A stretch of 64,000 nucleotides of DNA from Rhodocyclus purpureus (GCF_016653115.1 NZ_NHRX01000059.1:3122-67121); one strand, 5' to 3'; counted from the first letter of the stretch, positions 39,014 to 49,493 are shown. Notes: generated by a model from the letters alone, not told the origin. Made by a program: numbers and translations.

Positions 39014-40522
39014 TCAGCCCTCGGTCGCTGTCGCCCGGCGGCGAATGCGCAGGCTGGAGCCGATGCGCTCCCAGACTGCCGCCTCTTCGTTCAGCGACAC
39101 GGCCTTGAGCGGATTGTTGGCAATCCAGTCGGCGGGAACCTCGAGCTGGAAGCCGGACGCGCTGCGCTTGAGGGTGAGCGAGGGCAAGGCGCCGTCGTCG
39201 CGCGAGCGGTGCAGCTGCACCGCCAGGCGCAGGCAGAGGACGAGCAGCCAGGCGCTGTCCTGCGGCGGCAAGGCAGAGAGCTTCTCCAGCTTGCCGCGCT
39301 GGCCGAGCACGATCAGCGCCAGCCGCGACTGCTCCTTCTTCGAGAAGCCGGGCATGTCGGCGAAGGTCAGGACATAGGCGCCGTGCTTGTGGTAGCCCGA
39401 ATGCGCGACCGAGATGCCGATCTCGTGCAGTTGCGCCGCCCAGCGCAGGAAGCGGAAATCGTTCTCGTGTTCCGGCGCCTCGGCATCGACCAGTTGCGCG
39501 AACAGGCCGTGCGCCGTGCGCGCGACGCGCTCCGCCTGCGGGCCGTCGACCTGGTAGCGGCGCATGAACTGCTGCACCGTCGCGTCGCGCATGTCGTGTG
39601 CGAAGAAACGTCCGAGCAGGTCGTAGAGGACGCCGAGGCGCAGGGCGCCGTCGGCGTAGGTCATGTGCTCGACCCCCATCTCGGAAAAGATCGCGCACAT
39701 GATCGCCAGGCCGCCGACGAAGACCGGCATGCGGTCGGGGCGCAGTCCTTCGATCGACAAGGCTTCCGCCGAACCGGCACGGATCAGCAGGCTGCGCAGC
39801 CGTTCCAGTCCCGCGCGGGTGACGCCGCTGACGCCGCCGGGGTTGAATCCGTTGAGTTCGAGGATGTCGGCCAGCGCGCGCGCCGTTCCCGAAGAGCCGA
39901 CCGCCTCCTGCCAGCCGAACTGGCGATAGCTGGTGGCGATGCGCTGGATCTCGCGCGCCGCCGCCAGTTCGGCCTCGCGGAAGCGCTTCTTGTCGACCAG
40001 GCCACCGGGAAAGAAGCGCAGCGTGTAGCTGACGCAGCCCATGTACAGCGATTCGAGCAACAAGGGCTCGACCTGGCGGCCGATGATGAACTCGGTCGAG
40101 CCGCCGCCGATGTCGAACACCAGGCGCTTGTGCTCGGCCGCCGGCAGCGAATGCGCGACGCCGAGGTAGATCAGGCGCGCTTCCTCGCGACCGCCGATGA
40201 CCTCGATCGGGAAACCGAGCGCCTTCTCGGCCAGCGGAATGAACTCGGGCGCGTCCCTGGCCACGCGCAGCGTGTTGGTGGCGACCGCGCGCACCGCATC
40301 GGGGGCGAAACCGCGCAGGCGCTCGCCGAAGCGGCGCAAGGCCAGCAGCGCGCGCGCGCGCGAAGCCGCGTCGAGGCGCTTGTCGGCCGTAAGCCCCGAT
40401 GCCAGCCGGACCGGCTCCTTCAGTGCATCGAGCGGATAAATCTGATCATCGACGACGCGCCCGACCTGAAGGCGAAAACTGTTGGACCCAAGATCGACGG
40501 CAGCGACCAGTTCGTAAGCCAT
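39014..40522 (-). CDS. ppx: Exopolyphosphatase (Ppx/GppA family)
   Basis: 502 residues. The ASKHA-fold phosphate-1 motif is VAAVDLGSNSFRLQVGR at the N-terminus. AVATNTLRVARDAPEFIPLA is near 79, the phosphate-2 motif LVFDIGGGSTEFIIG is near 135, and the C-terminal HD-like helical domain includes LRWAAQLHEIGISVAHSGYH. Length and domains favour Ppx over the shorter GppA-only proteins. It removes terminal phosphates from polyphosphate. A PHO-box-like site lies 62 bp upstream, suggesting induction by PhoB on phosphate limitation. Confidence 0.93.
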   Translation of the reverse strand: MAYELVAAVDLGSNSFRLQVGRVVDDQIYPLDALKEPVRLASGLTADKRLDAASRARALLALRRFGERLRGFAPDAVRAVATNTLRVARDAPEFIPLAEKALGFPIEVIGGREEARLIYLGVAHSLPAAEHKRLVFDIGGGSTEFIIGRQVEPLLLESLYMGCVSYTLRFFPGGLVDKKRFREAELAAAREIQRIATSYRQFGWQEAVGSSGTARALADILELNGFNPGGVSGVTRAGLERLRSLLIRAGSAEALSIEGLRPDRMPVFVGGLAIMCAIFSEMGVEHMTYADGALRLGVLYDLLGRFFAHDMRDATVQQFMRRYQVDGPQAERVARTAHGLFAQLVDAEAPEHENDFRFLRWAAQLHEIGISVAHSGYHKHGAYVLTFADMPGFSKKEQSRLALIVLGQRGKLEKLSALPPQDSAWLLVLCLRLAVQLHRSRDDGALPSLTLKRSASGFQLEVPADWIANNPLKAVSLNEEAAVWERIGSSLRIRRRATATEG

Positions 40523-40584
40523 TTCTCTGAACCTTGCAGCAAAGGATCGCGAATTCTAGCACCGCGCTGCGCTGGCCCCGCTTC

Positions 40585-40602
40585 ATGACAGAAATGTTAC
40601 AG
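40585..40602 (-). promoter_or_regulatory. PHO-box-like site upstream of ppx
   Basis: On the minus strand, CTGTAACATTTCTGTCAT gives two CTGT-A-type 7-mers separated by an AT-rich 4-mer. It matches 15 of 18 positions of the enterobacterial PhoB consensus. A TAGAAT lies further downstream, but not at the ideal distance. Confidence 0.6.
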
Positions 40603-40641
40603 CCAGCAGCAACTCTGGGACTATTGCATCGGCCAAACCAC

Positions 40642-40700
40642 TTCCGGCGGCATCACGCTGAAACAGCCGCATGTGGGTGCCACGATTCGGGCTTCCCTAC
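40642..40700 (+). repeat. Left copy of a dispersed repeat flanking the accessory patch
   Basis: The 25-base segment at 40642-40666 matches 42142-42166 with two mismatches, and similarity continues as GATTCGGGCTTCCCTACCCT versus GATTCGGGCCTGACGGCCCT. The pair brackets the methyltransferase remnant and the AbrB/Doc genes in direct orientation. Confidence 0.75.
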
Positions 40701-41388
40701 CCTCCACAGCGGCGTCTGTCTCCCGCCGGGCGTTGTCGCCGACAAGAACCTCGTCGTCGCCCGCGCCGACGACGTGACTTTCGGCATCCTGCACTCGCGC
40801 TTCCACGAGCTGTGGGCACTGCGTCTCGGAACCAGCCTCGAAGACCGCCCGCGCTACACATCGAGCACGACTTTCGAGACCTTCCCCTTCCCCGAACAGC
40901 TGACGCCGCGTGACACGGCGGGCTGGGGGCCGGGGGCACCGATTTGTGACAACCATGAGGCGCCACCGGCCCCCGGTTCGCCGTGCGCCGCGACCGAAAC
41001 AAGCGCCACAGCTCACAGCGCTCCGACCGCCAAACACGCGCAAGCCATCGCCAGCGCCGCCAGACGCCTCGACGAACTGCGCGAAAACTGGCTGAATCCG
41101 CCCGAATGGGTCGACTGGGTGATCACTCCCGAGGAGGAAAAAGCCGGTTTCCCGAAACGGCCGCTCGCCAAACCCGGCCACGAAGCCGAGCTGAAGAAGC
41201 GCACGCTGACGAACCTCTACAACGCCCGTCCGACCTGGCTCGCGCACGCGCACCACGCACTCGACACCGCAGTCGCCGGCGCCTACGGCTGGACCGACTA
41301 CAGCGTCGACATGCCCGACGAAGAAATCCTGCGCCGCATGCTCGCGCTCAACCTCGCCCGTTCCGCTGCGGGGTCTCCGGTGAATTGA
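40642..41388 (+). pseudogene. C-terminal remnant of a large DNA methyltransferase (type IIL/BREX-like class)
   Basis: From about codon 70 of an open frame starting at 40534, the protein reads NLVVARADDVTFGILHSRFH, then RLGTSLEDRPRYTSSTTFET and FPFPEQL. This is the conserved segment near the C-terminus of class I SAM-dependent DNA methyltransferases (MmeI/PglX-like). The end PPEWVDWVITPEEEKAGFPK and TLTNLYNARPTWLAHAHHAL also fit. The SAM-binding and NPPY catalytic parts, several hundred residues, are absent. The upstream part (40642-40700) is dispersed-repeat sequence, so the gene is truncated and presumably inactive. It ends 100 bp before a toxin-antitoxin pair. Confidence 0.8.
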
Positions 41389-41458
41389 GCGGCTTGGAGG
41401 CCGTTTTTTTTTCGCCTCCCTTCTTCGTCGCTTGCTTGTCGCCCGGCAGCCGCCTATT

Positions 41459-41476
41459 ATTACGTATGTAATTACA
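41459..41476. promoter_or_regulatory. Overlapping palindromes, probable antitoxin operator
   Basis: ATTACGTATGTAAT (arms ATTAC/GTAAT) overlaps TGTAATTACA, 13 bp before the antitoxin start in an unusually AT-rich spot. This position fits autoregulation by the AbrB-fold antitoxin. Confidence 0.5.
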
Positions 41477-41488
41477 TCGGAGAGCACC

Positions 41489-41713
41489 ATGTTCAGCCTG
41501 AAACTCACCCAGATCGGCAATTCGGTCGGCGTCGTGCTGCCGAAGGAGGCGCTCGCGCTGCTCCACGTCGACAAGGGCGATACGCTGTATCTGAGCGAGT
41601 CGCCTGAAGGTTTTCTACTCTCGCCCTACGATCCGACGCTTGAACGACAGCTCGCAGAAGGGCGCGAGTTCATGCGTGAGTACCGCGACACCTTTCATGC
41701 GCTGGCGAAATGA
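41489..41713 (+). CDS. AbrB/MazE-fold antitoxin
   Basis: 74 residues from MFSLKLTQIGNSVGVVLPKE, the classic swapped-hairpin AbrB DNA-binding domain. It is followed by a C-terminal toxin-neutralising tail (LERQLAEGREFMREYRDTFH). GGAGAG precedes the ATG at 41489. Its stop overlaps the toxin start by the ATGA arrangement. It should bind the palindromes just upstream and repress the pair. Confidence 0.9.
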   Translation: MFSLKLTQIGNSVGVVLPKEALALLHVDKGDTLYLSESPEGFLLSPYDPTLERQLAEGREFMREYRDTFHALAK

Positions 41714-42105
41714 GCTTCGCCTGGCTTGATCGCCGCGCCCTCCTTCTCCTGCACGAGGAAAGCCTCGCCATCCACGGCGGCGCTTCCGGAGTGCGCGACG
41801 AAGGGCTGCTGGAGTCGGCACTCTCCCGACCGGAAAACCAGGCTGTTTACGGCGAACCCGATGTCTTCGACTGCGCCGCCGCTTACGCCTTCGGACTCTC
41901 GCGCAACCATCCTTTCGTCGACGGCAACAAGCGCGCGGTATTTCTGGCAGCCGGTCTCTTCCTGCGCCTGAACGGCTATCGCCTGGTCGCGACGCAGGTC
42001 GACGCCCTGCAGCGGATGCTCGCCCTCGCCGCCGGCGAACTGTCCGAAGCCGATTTCGCTGCCTGGCTGCGCTCCGCCAGCGTCGCCCGCGCGCCCGCAA
42101 ACTGA
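41710..42105 (+). CDS. Doc-type (death-on-curing, Fic-fold) toxin
   Basis: 131 residues. The Fic core motif is HPFVDGNKRAVFLAAGLFLR near residue 75. The N-terminal LLLLHEESLAIHGGASGVRD and GLLESALSRPENQAVYG are conserved in Doc toxins. Doc proteins phosphorylate EF-Tu and stop translation. It is translationally coupled to the AbrB-like antitoxin. The system lies in a repeat-flanked patch next to a decayed methyltransferase. Confidence 0.92.
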   Translation: MSFAWLDRRALLLLHEESLAIHGGASGVRDEGLLESALSRPENQAVYGEPDVFDCAAAYAFGLSRNHPFVDGNKRAVFLAAGLFLRLNGYRLVATQVDALQRMLALAAGELSEADFAAWLRSASVARAPAN

Positions 42106-42141
42106 GTTTTCGCCGGTGGGCAGGAGCATCAACCAACCCGG

Positions 42142-42215
42142 TTCCGGCGGCATCACCCTGAAGCAGTAGTGTCGGGGCAAAGATTCGGGCCTGACGGCCC
42201 TCCCACGACAGGCCG
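42142..42215 (+). repeat. Right copy of the flanking dispersed repeat with REP-like hairpin
   Basis: Direct copy of the 40642 repeat, followed by GATTCGGGCCTGACGGCCCT and CCCACGAC. The GGGCC-GGCCC hairpin lies directly after the uvrB stop on the opposite strand and could end its transcript. Confidence 0.7.
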
Positions 42216-44420
<2,205 letters not shown>

Positions 44421-44594
44421 GGTAGAATTTTGCGCCTTTTTTCACGACCGGATGACCGAGTGTCGAGCTTGTCTTGGGCGCACGGATGCAGCCGGAGGTT
44501 CCGCATTATTTCGTAAATCGCGGCGTCTGGCACGGCTTTTGCCGTCGTCGGCGTACCGCACCACCTGCGCAGCAGCGCGCCAACAGGAGCATCC

Positions 44595-45797
44595 ATGACT
44601 TCCTCGATTTTCGCCGCCGTTGAGATGGCCCCGCGCGACCCGATCCTCGGCCTCAACGAAGCCTTCAACGCCGACACGCGCACGACCAAGGTCAACCTCG
44701 GCGTCGGCGTCTATTTCGACGACAACGGCAAGCTGCCGCTGCTCGGCGCCGTGCGCACTGCCGAACAGGCCCGCCTCGCCGCCATGCCGGCGCGTGGCTA
44801 CCAGCCGATCGAAGGCGCTCCCGCCTACAACCAGTCGGTGCAGAAGCTGATCTTCGGTGCCGACTCGCAACTGCTCGCCGACGGTCGCGTCATCACCGCG
44901 CAGGCCCTCGGCGGCACCGGCGCGCTGAAGGTCGGCGCCGACTACCTGAAGCGCCTCCTGCCCGACGCCACCGTCTACCTGAGCGACCCCTCCTGGGAAA
45001 ACCACCGTGCGCTGTTCGAAGCCGCCGGCTTCCCGGTCGAGAACTACCCCTACTACGACGCCGCCACGCGCGGCGTGAATTTCGCGGCGATGAAGGCCTG
45101 CCTCCTGACCCTGGCACCGGGATCGATCGTCGTCCTCCACGCCTGCTGCCACAACCCGACCGGCGCCGACCTCGACGCCGCGCAATGGGTCGAAGTGATC
45201 GAAGCGATCCGCGAGCGCGGGCTCGTTGCCTTCATCGACATGGCCTACCAGGGCTTCGCCGAAGGCATCGCCGAAGACAAGATCGCGCTCGACCTGTTCG
45301 CCGCCTCGGGCCTGCAGTTCTTCGTCTCCAGCTCCTTCTCGAAGTCGTTCTCGCTCTACGGCGAACGCGTCGGCGCGCTGTCGATCGTCACCGCCAACCG
45401 CGACGAATCGGCCCGCGTCATGTCGCAGGTCAAGCGCGTCATCCGCACCAACTACTCGAACCCGCCGACGCACGGCGGTGCCATCGTCGCAGCCGTGCTT
45501 TCCAGCGACGAACTGCGCCAGCAGTGGGAAGACGAACTCGCCGGCATGCGCCTGCGCATCCGCGCGATGCGCACCGGCCTGGTCGAGAAGCTGGCCGCAC
45601 GCGGCGTCGCGCAGGACTTCTCCTTCGTCGTCAAGCAACGCGGCATGTTCTCCTACACCGGCCTGTCGGCCGCGCAGGTCGAGCGCCTGAAGGCCGAATA
45701 CGGCATCTACGCCGTCGGCACCGGCCGCATCTGCCTCGCCGCGCTGAACACGAAGAACATCGACTACGTCGCCGACGCGATCGCGGCGGTGCTGTAA
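44595..45797 (+). CDS. Aromatic amino acid aminotransferase (TyrB/AspC family)
   Basis: 400 residues. Landmarks are KVNLGVGVYFDDNGKLPLL near 32, CCHNPTGADLDAAQWVEV near 190, the PLP lysine in SSSFSKSFSLYGERVGALS near 253 and the final arginine region GTGRICLAALN near 380. It exchanges amino groups between aromatic or acidic amino acids and 2-oxoglutarate. Subfamily (aromatic versus aspartate) cannot be fixed by eye. It is divergent from uvrB and is followed directly by tRNA-Asn. Confidence 0.92.
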   Translation: MTSSIFAAVEMAPRDPILGLNEAFNADTRTTKVNLGVGVYFDDNGKLPLLGAVRTAEQARLAAMPARGYQPIEGAPAYNQSVQKLIFGADSQLLADGRVITAQALGGTGALKVGADYLKRLLPDATVYLSDPSWENHRALFEAAGFPVENYPYYDAATRGVNFAAMKACLLTLAPGSIVVLHACCHNPTGADLDAAQWVEVIEAIRERGLVAFIDMAYQGFAEGIAEDKIALDLFAASGLQFFVSSSFSKSFSLYGERVGALSIVTANRDESARVMSQVKRVIRTNYSNPPTHGGAIVAAVLSSDELRQQWEDELAGMRLRIRAMRTGLVEKLAARGVAQDFSFVVKQRGMFSYTGLSAAQVERLKAEYGIYAVGTGRICLAALNTKNIDYVADAIAAVL

Positions 45798-45876
45798 GCG
45801 GTTTTTTGTCGTTTTCAGCGAATTTTTTCTTGACGAAGCCCGGATCGGCGTCTAAAATGCGGGCTTCTCAAGTCGT

Positions 45877-45952
45877 TCCTCGATAGCTCAGTCGGTAGAG
45901 CGCCGGACTGTTAATCCGTAGGTCCCTGGTTCGAGCCCAGGTCGGGGAGCCA
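45877..45952 (+). tRNA. tRNA-Asn (GTT)
   Basis: 76 nt including encoded CCA. The acceptor stem is TCCTCGA with TCGGGGA; the anticodon loop CTGTTAATC carries GTT; the T loop is GGTTCGAGCC. A strong hairpin terminator follows. An identical copy is at 48998. Confidence 0.97.
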
Positions 45953-45962
45953 AAGATTCAAG

Positions 45963-45996
45963 CAAAAAAGCCAGCCTTCGGGTTGGCTTTTTTGCT
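45963..45996 (+). terminator. Terminator after the first tRNA-Asn
   Basis: AAAAGCCAGCC and GGTTGGCTTTT pair around TTCG, flanked by an A-run and T-run, so it may act in both directions. Confidence 0.9.
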
Positions 45997-46060
45997 TTCT
46001 GCTCGACCGCACGCCTCGTAGCAAGCCTTGAAAAACTTCTTCCGGAAGCGCGTGCTCGTT

Positions 46061-47065
46061 TCAGTCATGGCTGACGGCATTCTCCTCGTGCCTCTCCTTG
46101 TCAAGCGCTGCCAGTGCCAGTAGCGCAGCGCGACCACATCTCTTCATGATCTCGAGGTAGTCTTCGGCAAATGTATCCGTAGGTCGATGTGCGATTACCG
46201 GGCACATTGCTCCCGCCCGGAATCCGAGGGCCCGTGCCCAATGGAGGAGGAAGCTCGCTTCCATCTCCATGTTTTCGCAGCACGGAAGCTGGGTTCCGAA
46301 GCTCAGGCCCGCCAAAACAAGGTCTAGGTCCGGAACGGCAATCGGAAATGGAAAGATTGCCCGCCCCTGATTTGCGAAAAAGCCGCTGCTCGACACCGTG
46401 ACCCCGCGCTGTGAGGGGATCCGGGCCGTCTCGCAAGCATCCAGCAGGGCGTCGACGACGGCAGGATCTGCGGTAGCCGCGTATGCCGAGATTGCTCTCG
46501 CCCGGCGTGCGCCCGGAAGTCGGGCTGCTTGAACCGCAAGCGTTACCGCGGAACTGATTCGCTGCTCGTCGTCCGTTTCGTCACCGACGTCGTAGAACAA
46601 GGCCGTATTGTCGAGTCCGGCGGCATGTGTCGTGACGATCGCGGTTCCGAGTACCGTGGAGGGCTGGAGCGCGCCCGAGGTTCCGAGTCGGATCAGGGTC
46701 AGCGGCCGCATCGTGCGCAGCGGAGTCCGTGCGACCAGGTCGATGGCACTCAAGGCGTACAACTCCCCGAGAACGATTTCGAGTGACGGCGTGCCCATCC
46801 CCGAAGTGACGATCGAGACGCGCTGTCCGGTCTCGCGCACCCGGCCAGTAATGGTTCGCAGTCCGCGGTGATCCACATCGATCTCTCGTGACGAGAACCA
46901 TTCGTCGGCGATGAGTGGAACGCGCTCGGGATCGCCCACAAGCAGCACTGACGAAGCCAAATCGTCAGGACGCAAGTTCAGATGATAAGCACGCCCGTCC
47001 ACCACAGGCAAATCTGCTGCAGAGAACGGCTGCAACCGCGGTTTCTCGGCGAATTGATCAGGCAT
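46061..47065 (-). CDS. Nucleoside phosphorylase (uridine phosphorylase-like)
   Basis: 334 residues from MPDQFAEKPRLQPFSAADLP, chosen because GGAGGG stands 9 bp before the ATG at 47065; longer starts up to 47149 lack a ribosome-binding site. PNP/UDP family features are VLLVGDPERVPLIADEWF near 41-58, IVTSGMGTPSLEIVLGEL near 90, LIRLGTSGALQPSTVLG near 130 and the substrate-contact motif NMEMEASFLLHWARALG near 265. It should split nucleosides with phosphate. It is longer than E. coli Udp (253) and the substrate is open. It is last of three minus-strand genes between two tRNA-Asn copies. Confidence 0.85.
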   Translation of the reverse strand: MPDQFAEKPRLQPFSAADLPVVDGRAYHLNLRPDDLASSVLLVGDPERVPLIADEWFSSREIDVDHRGLRTITGRVRETGQRVSIVTSGMGTPSLEIVLGELYALSAIDLVARTPLRTMRPLTLIRLGTSGALQPSTVLGTAIVTTHAAGLDNTALFYDVGDETDDEQRISSAVTLAVQAARLPGARRARAISAYAATADPAVVDALLDACETARIPSQRGVTVSSSGFFANQGRAIFPFPIAVPDLDLVLAGLSFGTQLPCCENMEMEASFLLHWARALGFRAGAMCPVIAHRPTDTFAEDYLEIMKRCGRAALLALAALDKERHEENAVSHD

Positions 47066-47174
47066 CAGTTTCGTCCCTCCAAGGAAGCACTGATTTAATC
47101 GACAGATTGAGAATTCATTCGCCATAGCCATACACGCTCCCGGTTTCACCGAAGCACGCTCTTCGCTCCGTCGA

Positions 47175-47969
47175 TCAGAGTTTTTCCATTGCCGCTGCCA
47201 GAGTCGCCTTGACCCGCTTCTTCTGAAGCTCCGGGTCCTCCACCTGCATGAATTCGACCGCGGATAAATCGTCCCCGCGCTTGCGGTTCTGTCGCGGCTC
47301 CAGCGCCTCGATCAGGATCGCTTCGAGGGCCGGAATCAACTTGCTGCCCTCGAAGGTCGAGGGCAGCTCACCGATCGTTCCGTTGTCGGCGATGGGTAGC
47401 AATCCAAACCACGAGAAGCGATCCCAGCGGCTCGCCAGACGATCGTAGGTGTGCTCGTAAAGCCGCTTGCCGAGGGCGCTGGTTGCCCGGCCGACGTAGA
47501 TCACCTCGCGGCCATCATAGAGCATGTAGATTCCGGCCTGCTTGCTCACGTCAACCGTGGCCGCGCCCTTCTGCTGCACGCCCAGCAACTTTGGCGTCGC
47601 CTGCCAGAGGACGGATTGCCTGCTCCAGAACATCCCGAACGAGGTGACAATGTCGTACTGATCCTCTTCGACCTCCTCCTGCGCCTCGACTGGGGTGGCT
47701 GCGACCGGCGATGCGCCGACCTCAACTGCCGCGCCCGCCTTCAGCATGAAGCTGCCTTTATCCACCCGGACATAGGGCGACTTGTCCCCATCCTTCTTGA
47801 TCGAGGCACTGATCTGCGCATTGACCGTCGCTGCCGGCGTTGCACCAAGGCTCGTGCGCAAGCCCTGGACAATGATCCTCTCGGTGATCTCCTGGTAGTG
47901 CAGTGCGTTCGGCGATGCGGAGAGCACGAAGTCGATCGCGTCGCGCCAGGTCATTTCCTTCTTAGCCAC
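47175..47969 (-). CDS. HARE-HTH plus GIY-YIG nuclease-domain protein
   Basis: 264 residues. Residues 5-77 match the HARE (HB1/ASXL) winged-helix found in restriction proteins: TWRDAIDFVLSASPNALHYQ and a KKDGDKSPYVRVDKGSFML end. Residues 145-240 are a GIY-YIG nuclease: GIY at 146-148, YVG at 158-160, Arg169 in LGKRLYEH, Glu in PALEAILIEALEP near 216-221 and Asn228 in RQNRKRG. Key residues look intact. It overlaps the upstream NUDIX gene by 8 bp, so they are one operon. A DNA-directed, possibly defensive role is inferred from domains, not shown. Confidence 0.82.
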   Translation of the reverse strand: MAKKEMTWRDAIDFVLSASPNALHYQEITERIIVQGLRTSLGATPAATVNAQISASIKKDGDKSPYVRVDKGSFMLKAGAAVEVGASPVAATPVEAQEEVEEDQYDIVTSFGMFWSRQSVLWQATPKLLGVQQKGAATVDVSKQAGIYMLYDGREVIYVGRATSALGKRLYEHTYDRLASRWDRFSWFGLLPIADNGTIGELPSTFEGSKLIPALEAILIEALEPRQNRKRGDDLSAVEFMQVEDPELQKKRVKATLAAAMEKL

Positions 47970-48759
47970 GCTTATCCCTTTCAGTCAGCGCGCTCTTGAG
48001 CACCTTCAGATCGCGTTCGCGCCCCGTGGCGTTGATTGTCATCTTTATCAGCCCTGCCGCCTCCTCGGACGTCACCCAGCAGATCGACTGGGTCTCGGGA
48101 TCGGTTGCCGGCACGCTGCCGCTGCCGGCCGGTGCCTGCATGAGGTAGTAGCGATTGATGGTCGTCCCGCCGACGAACTCGCCGGGAATCGGGCATACGA
48201 TCGTGGCGGCTACACCTGTTTCTTCGCACGTTTCCCTCAAGGCAGTCGATTCGGGCGACTCCCCGGGATCGGGACGTCCCTTCGGGAAGGTCCAGACATA
48301 TCCGTCGAAGTGGTTCTTGGGCTCTCGCAGCAGCACCCGGCCCTGCGGGTCGAAAACCACGCCCCCATACGCGACCTTCTTGCCGCCAGTGATCGCCTTC
48401 GCCCATGGGTTTGCCTGCTCGGTGGAGGGACCCTCATCCTCCATGTCGTACAGCGCCGACCATACCTTGTGATAGCGAAGTGCTCTTGCCTTGCCCTGCT
48501 GCTTGGAAACTTCGTCCTTGAAGTTGGCGTACTGCACGTCGCACGCTATCTTCACCAGGGCGGCGGCAAACTGCGGGTGCGTTGCGGTCGCTCGCCAAGG
48601 ATAGTCGCTGCCGACATGGCCGACGCTGGGTGACAACTCGGGTAAATACTTCTCCCTGAGTTGGTCGAGGTCCGCCTTGACACGGGCGCGGATGGTCAGG
48701 AAATTCGTTCCAGGCTTCTGAACGGCGCTGAAGAAGCCGATGCTTGTGAAGATCCACAT
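47962..48759 (-). CDS. NUDIX hydrolase with an extra N-terminal domain
   Basis: 265 residues from MWIFTSIGFFSAVQKPG; an in-frame ATG at 48867 would add 36 residues. Residues 1-110 form a separate conserved-looking domain (LTIRARVKADLDQLREKYLP; SDYPWRATATHPQF; VQYANFKDEVSKQQGKARAL) that I recognise as often standing alone but cannot name. Residues 125-265 are NUDIX, with the full GX5EX7REUXEEXGU box at 161-183 (Gly161, Glu167, Arg175, Glu176, Glu179, Glu180). It would hydrolyse a nucleoside-diphosphate-linked substrate. It is first of the three-gene cassette between tRNA-Asn copies. Confidence 0.8.
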   Translation of the reverse strand: MWIFTSIGFFSAVQKPGTNFLTIRARVKADLDQLREKYLPELSPSVGHVGSDYPWRATATHPQFAAALVKIACDVQYANFKDEVSKQQGKARALRYHKVWSALYDMEDEGPSTEQANPWAKAITGGKKVAYGGVVFDPQGRVLLREPKNHFDGYVWTFPKGRPDPGESPESTALRETCEETGVAATIVCPIPGEFVGGTTINRYYLMQAPAGSGSVPATDPETQSICWVTSEEAAGLIKMTINATGRERDLKVLKSALTERDKRG

Positions 48760-48997
48760 GGTTTTTGTCGGGCGCAGGTCGTGAAAGATTCCGGGAACGT
48801 TTCCGGCATCAAGATATCCCTTAGGGCTAGCCGATCGCAACCCCTCATCACCCTTTATCATCAGCATGCGACGGCAGGGAAAGCGTGATGCCCTTTCGTG
48901 AGCGGCACGCCCGCTACTGCAAGCTCCCAGCCTCTAGACAAGCGCCCGCGTCTTCGGTAATATCTCGCGCTTCCGGACATTCAACCGGTTACACAAT

Positions 48998-49073
48998 TCC
49001 TCGATAGCTCAGTCGGTAGAGCGCCGGACTGTTAATCCGTAGGTCCCTGGTTCGAGCCCAGGTCGGGGAGCCA
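48998..49073 (+). tRNA. tRNA-Asn (GTT), second identical copy
   Basis: Identical over 76 nt to the copy at 45877, with CCA encoded. Short flanking identity continues (TTC before; CAAA and ATTCAAGCA after). Both are plus strand, so the pair forms a 3.1-kb direct repeat around minus-strand genes. Confidence 0.97.
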
Positions 49074-49080
49074 AAATTCA

Positions 49081-49119
49081 AGCAGAAAGCCCATTCTCCG
49101 GAATGGGCTTTCTGCTTTG
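49081..49119 (+). terminator. Terminator after the second tRNA-Asn
   Basis: AGCAGAAAGCCCATTC pairs perfectly with GAATGGGCTTTCTGCT around TCCG. Confidence 0.9.
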
Positions 49120-49135
49120 TAGCCTGAGAGAACAC

Positions 49136-49474
49136 ATGAGCGCCCTCCCCCCCTGCCCGCAGTGCAACTCCGAATTCACCTACGAAGACGGCGACAACTA
49201 CGTCTGCCCCGAATGTGCGCACGAGTGGCCGCAGGCCGCTGCCGAGACGGTCGAGGAAAAGCGCGTCGTCAAGGACGCCAACGGCAACGTCCTGCAGGAC
49301 GGCGACACCGTGACCGTGATCAAGGACCTCAAGGTCAAGGGTTCCTCCCTGGTGGTCAAGGTCGGCACCAAGGTCAAGAACATCCGCCTCGTCGACGGCG
49401 ACCACGACATCGACTGCAAGATCGACGGCATCGGGCAGATGGGACTCAAGTCGGAGTTCGTGAAGAAGGCGTAA
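49136..49474 (+). CDS. yjdM: Zinc-ribbon protein of the YjdM/PhnA family
   Basis: 112 residues from [20 protein letters not shown]. The N-terminal zinc ribbon has CPQC and CPEC pairs (residues 7-10 and about 24-27). The C-terminal beta-barrel domain reads [20 protein letters not shown] and [20 protein letters not shown]. Full length for the family. Although historically called phnA, no phosphonate genes are nearby and the function is not established. Confidence 0.92.
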   Translation: MSALPPCPQCNSEFTYEDGDNYVCPECAHEWPQAAAETVEEKRVVKDANGNVLQDGDTVTVIKDLKVKGSSLVVKVGTKVKNIRLVDGDHDIDCKIDGIGQMGLKSEFVKKA

Positions 49475-49493
49475 GCCTGATCGGTGCCTGGCG

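Noticed and set aside
40534-41388. Complete 284-residue protein
   Set aside because: Its first 65 residues come from the ppx promoter and a dispersed repeat; the remainder is only the end of a much larger methyltransferase.
47451-48888. Plus-strand genes opposite the NUDIX/GIY-YIG operon
   Set aside because: Minus-strand frames carry intact NUDIX and GIY-YIG motifs; the plus frames have none.
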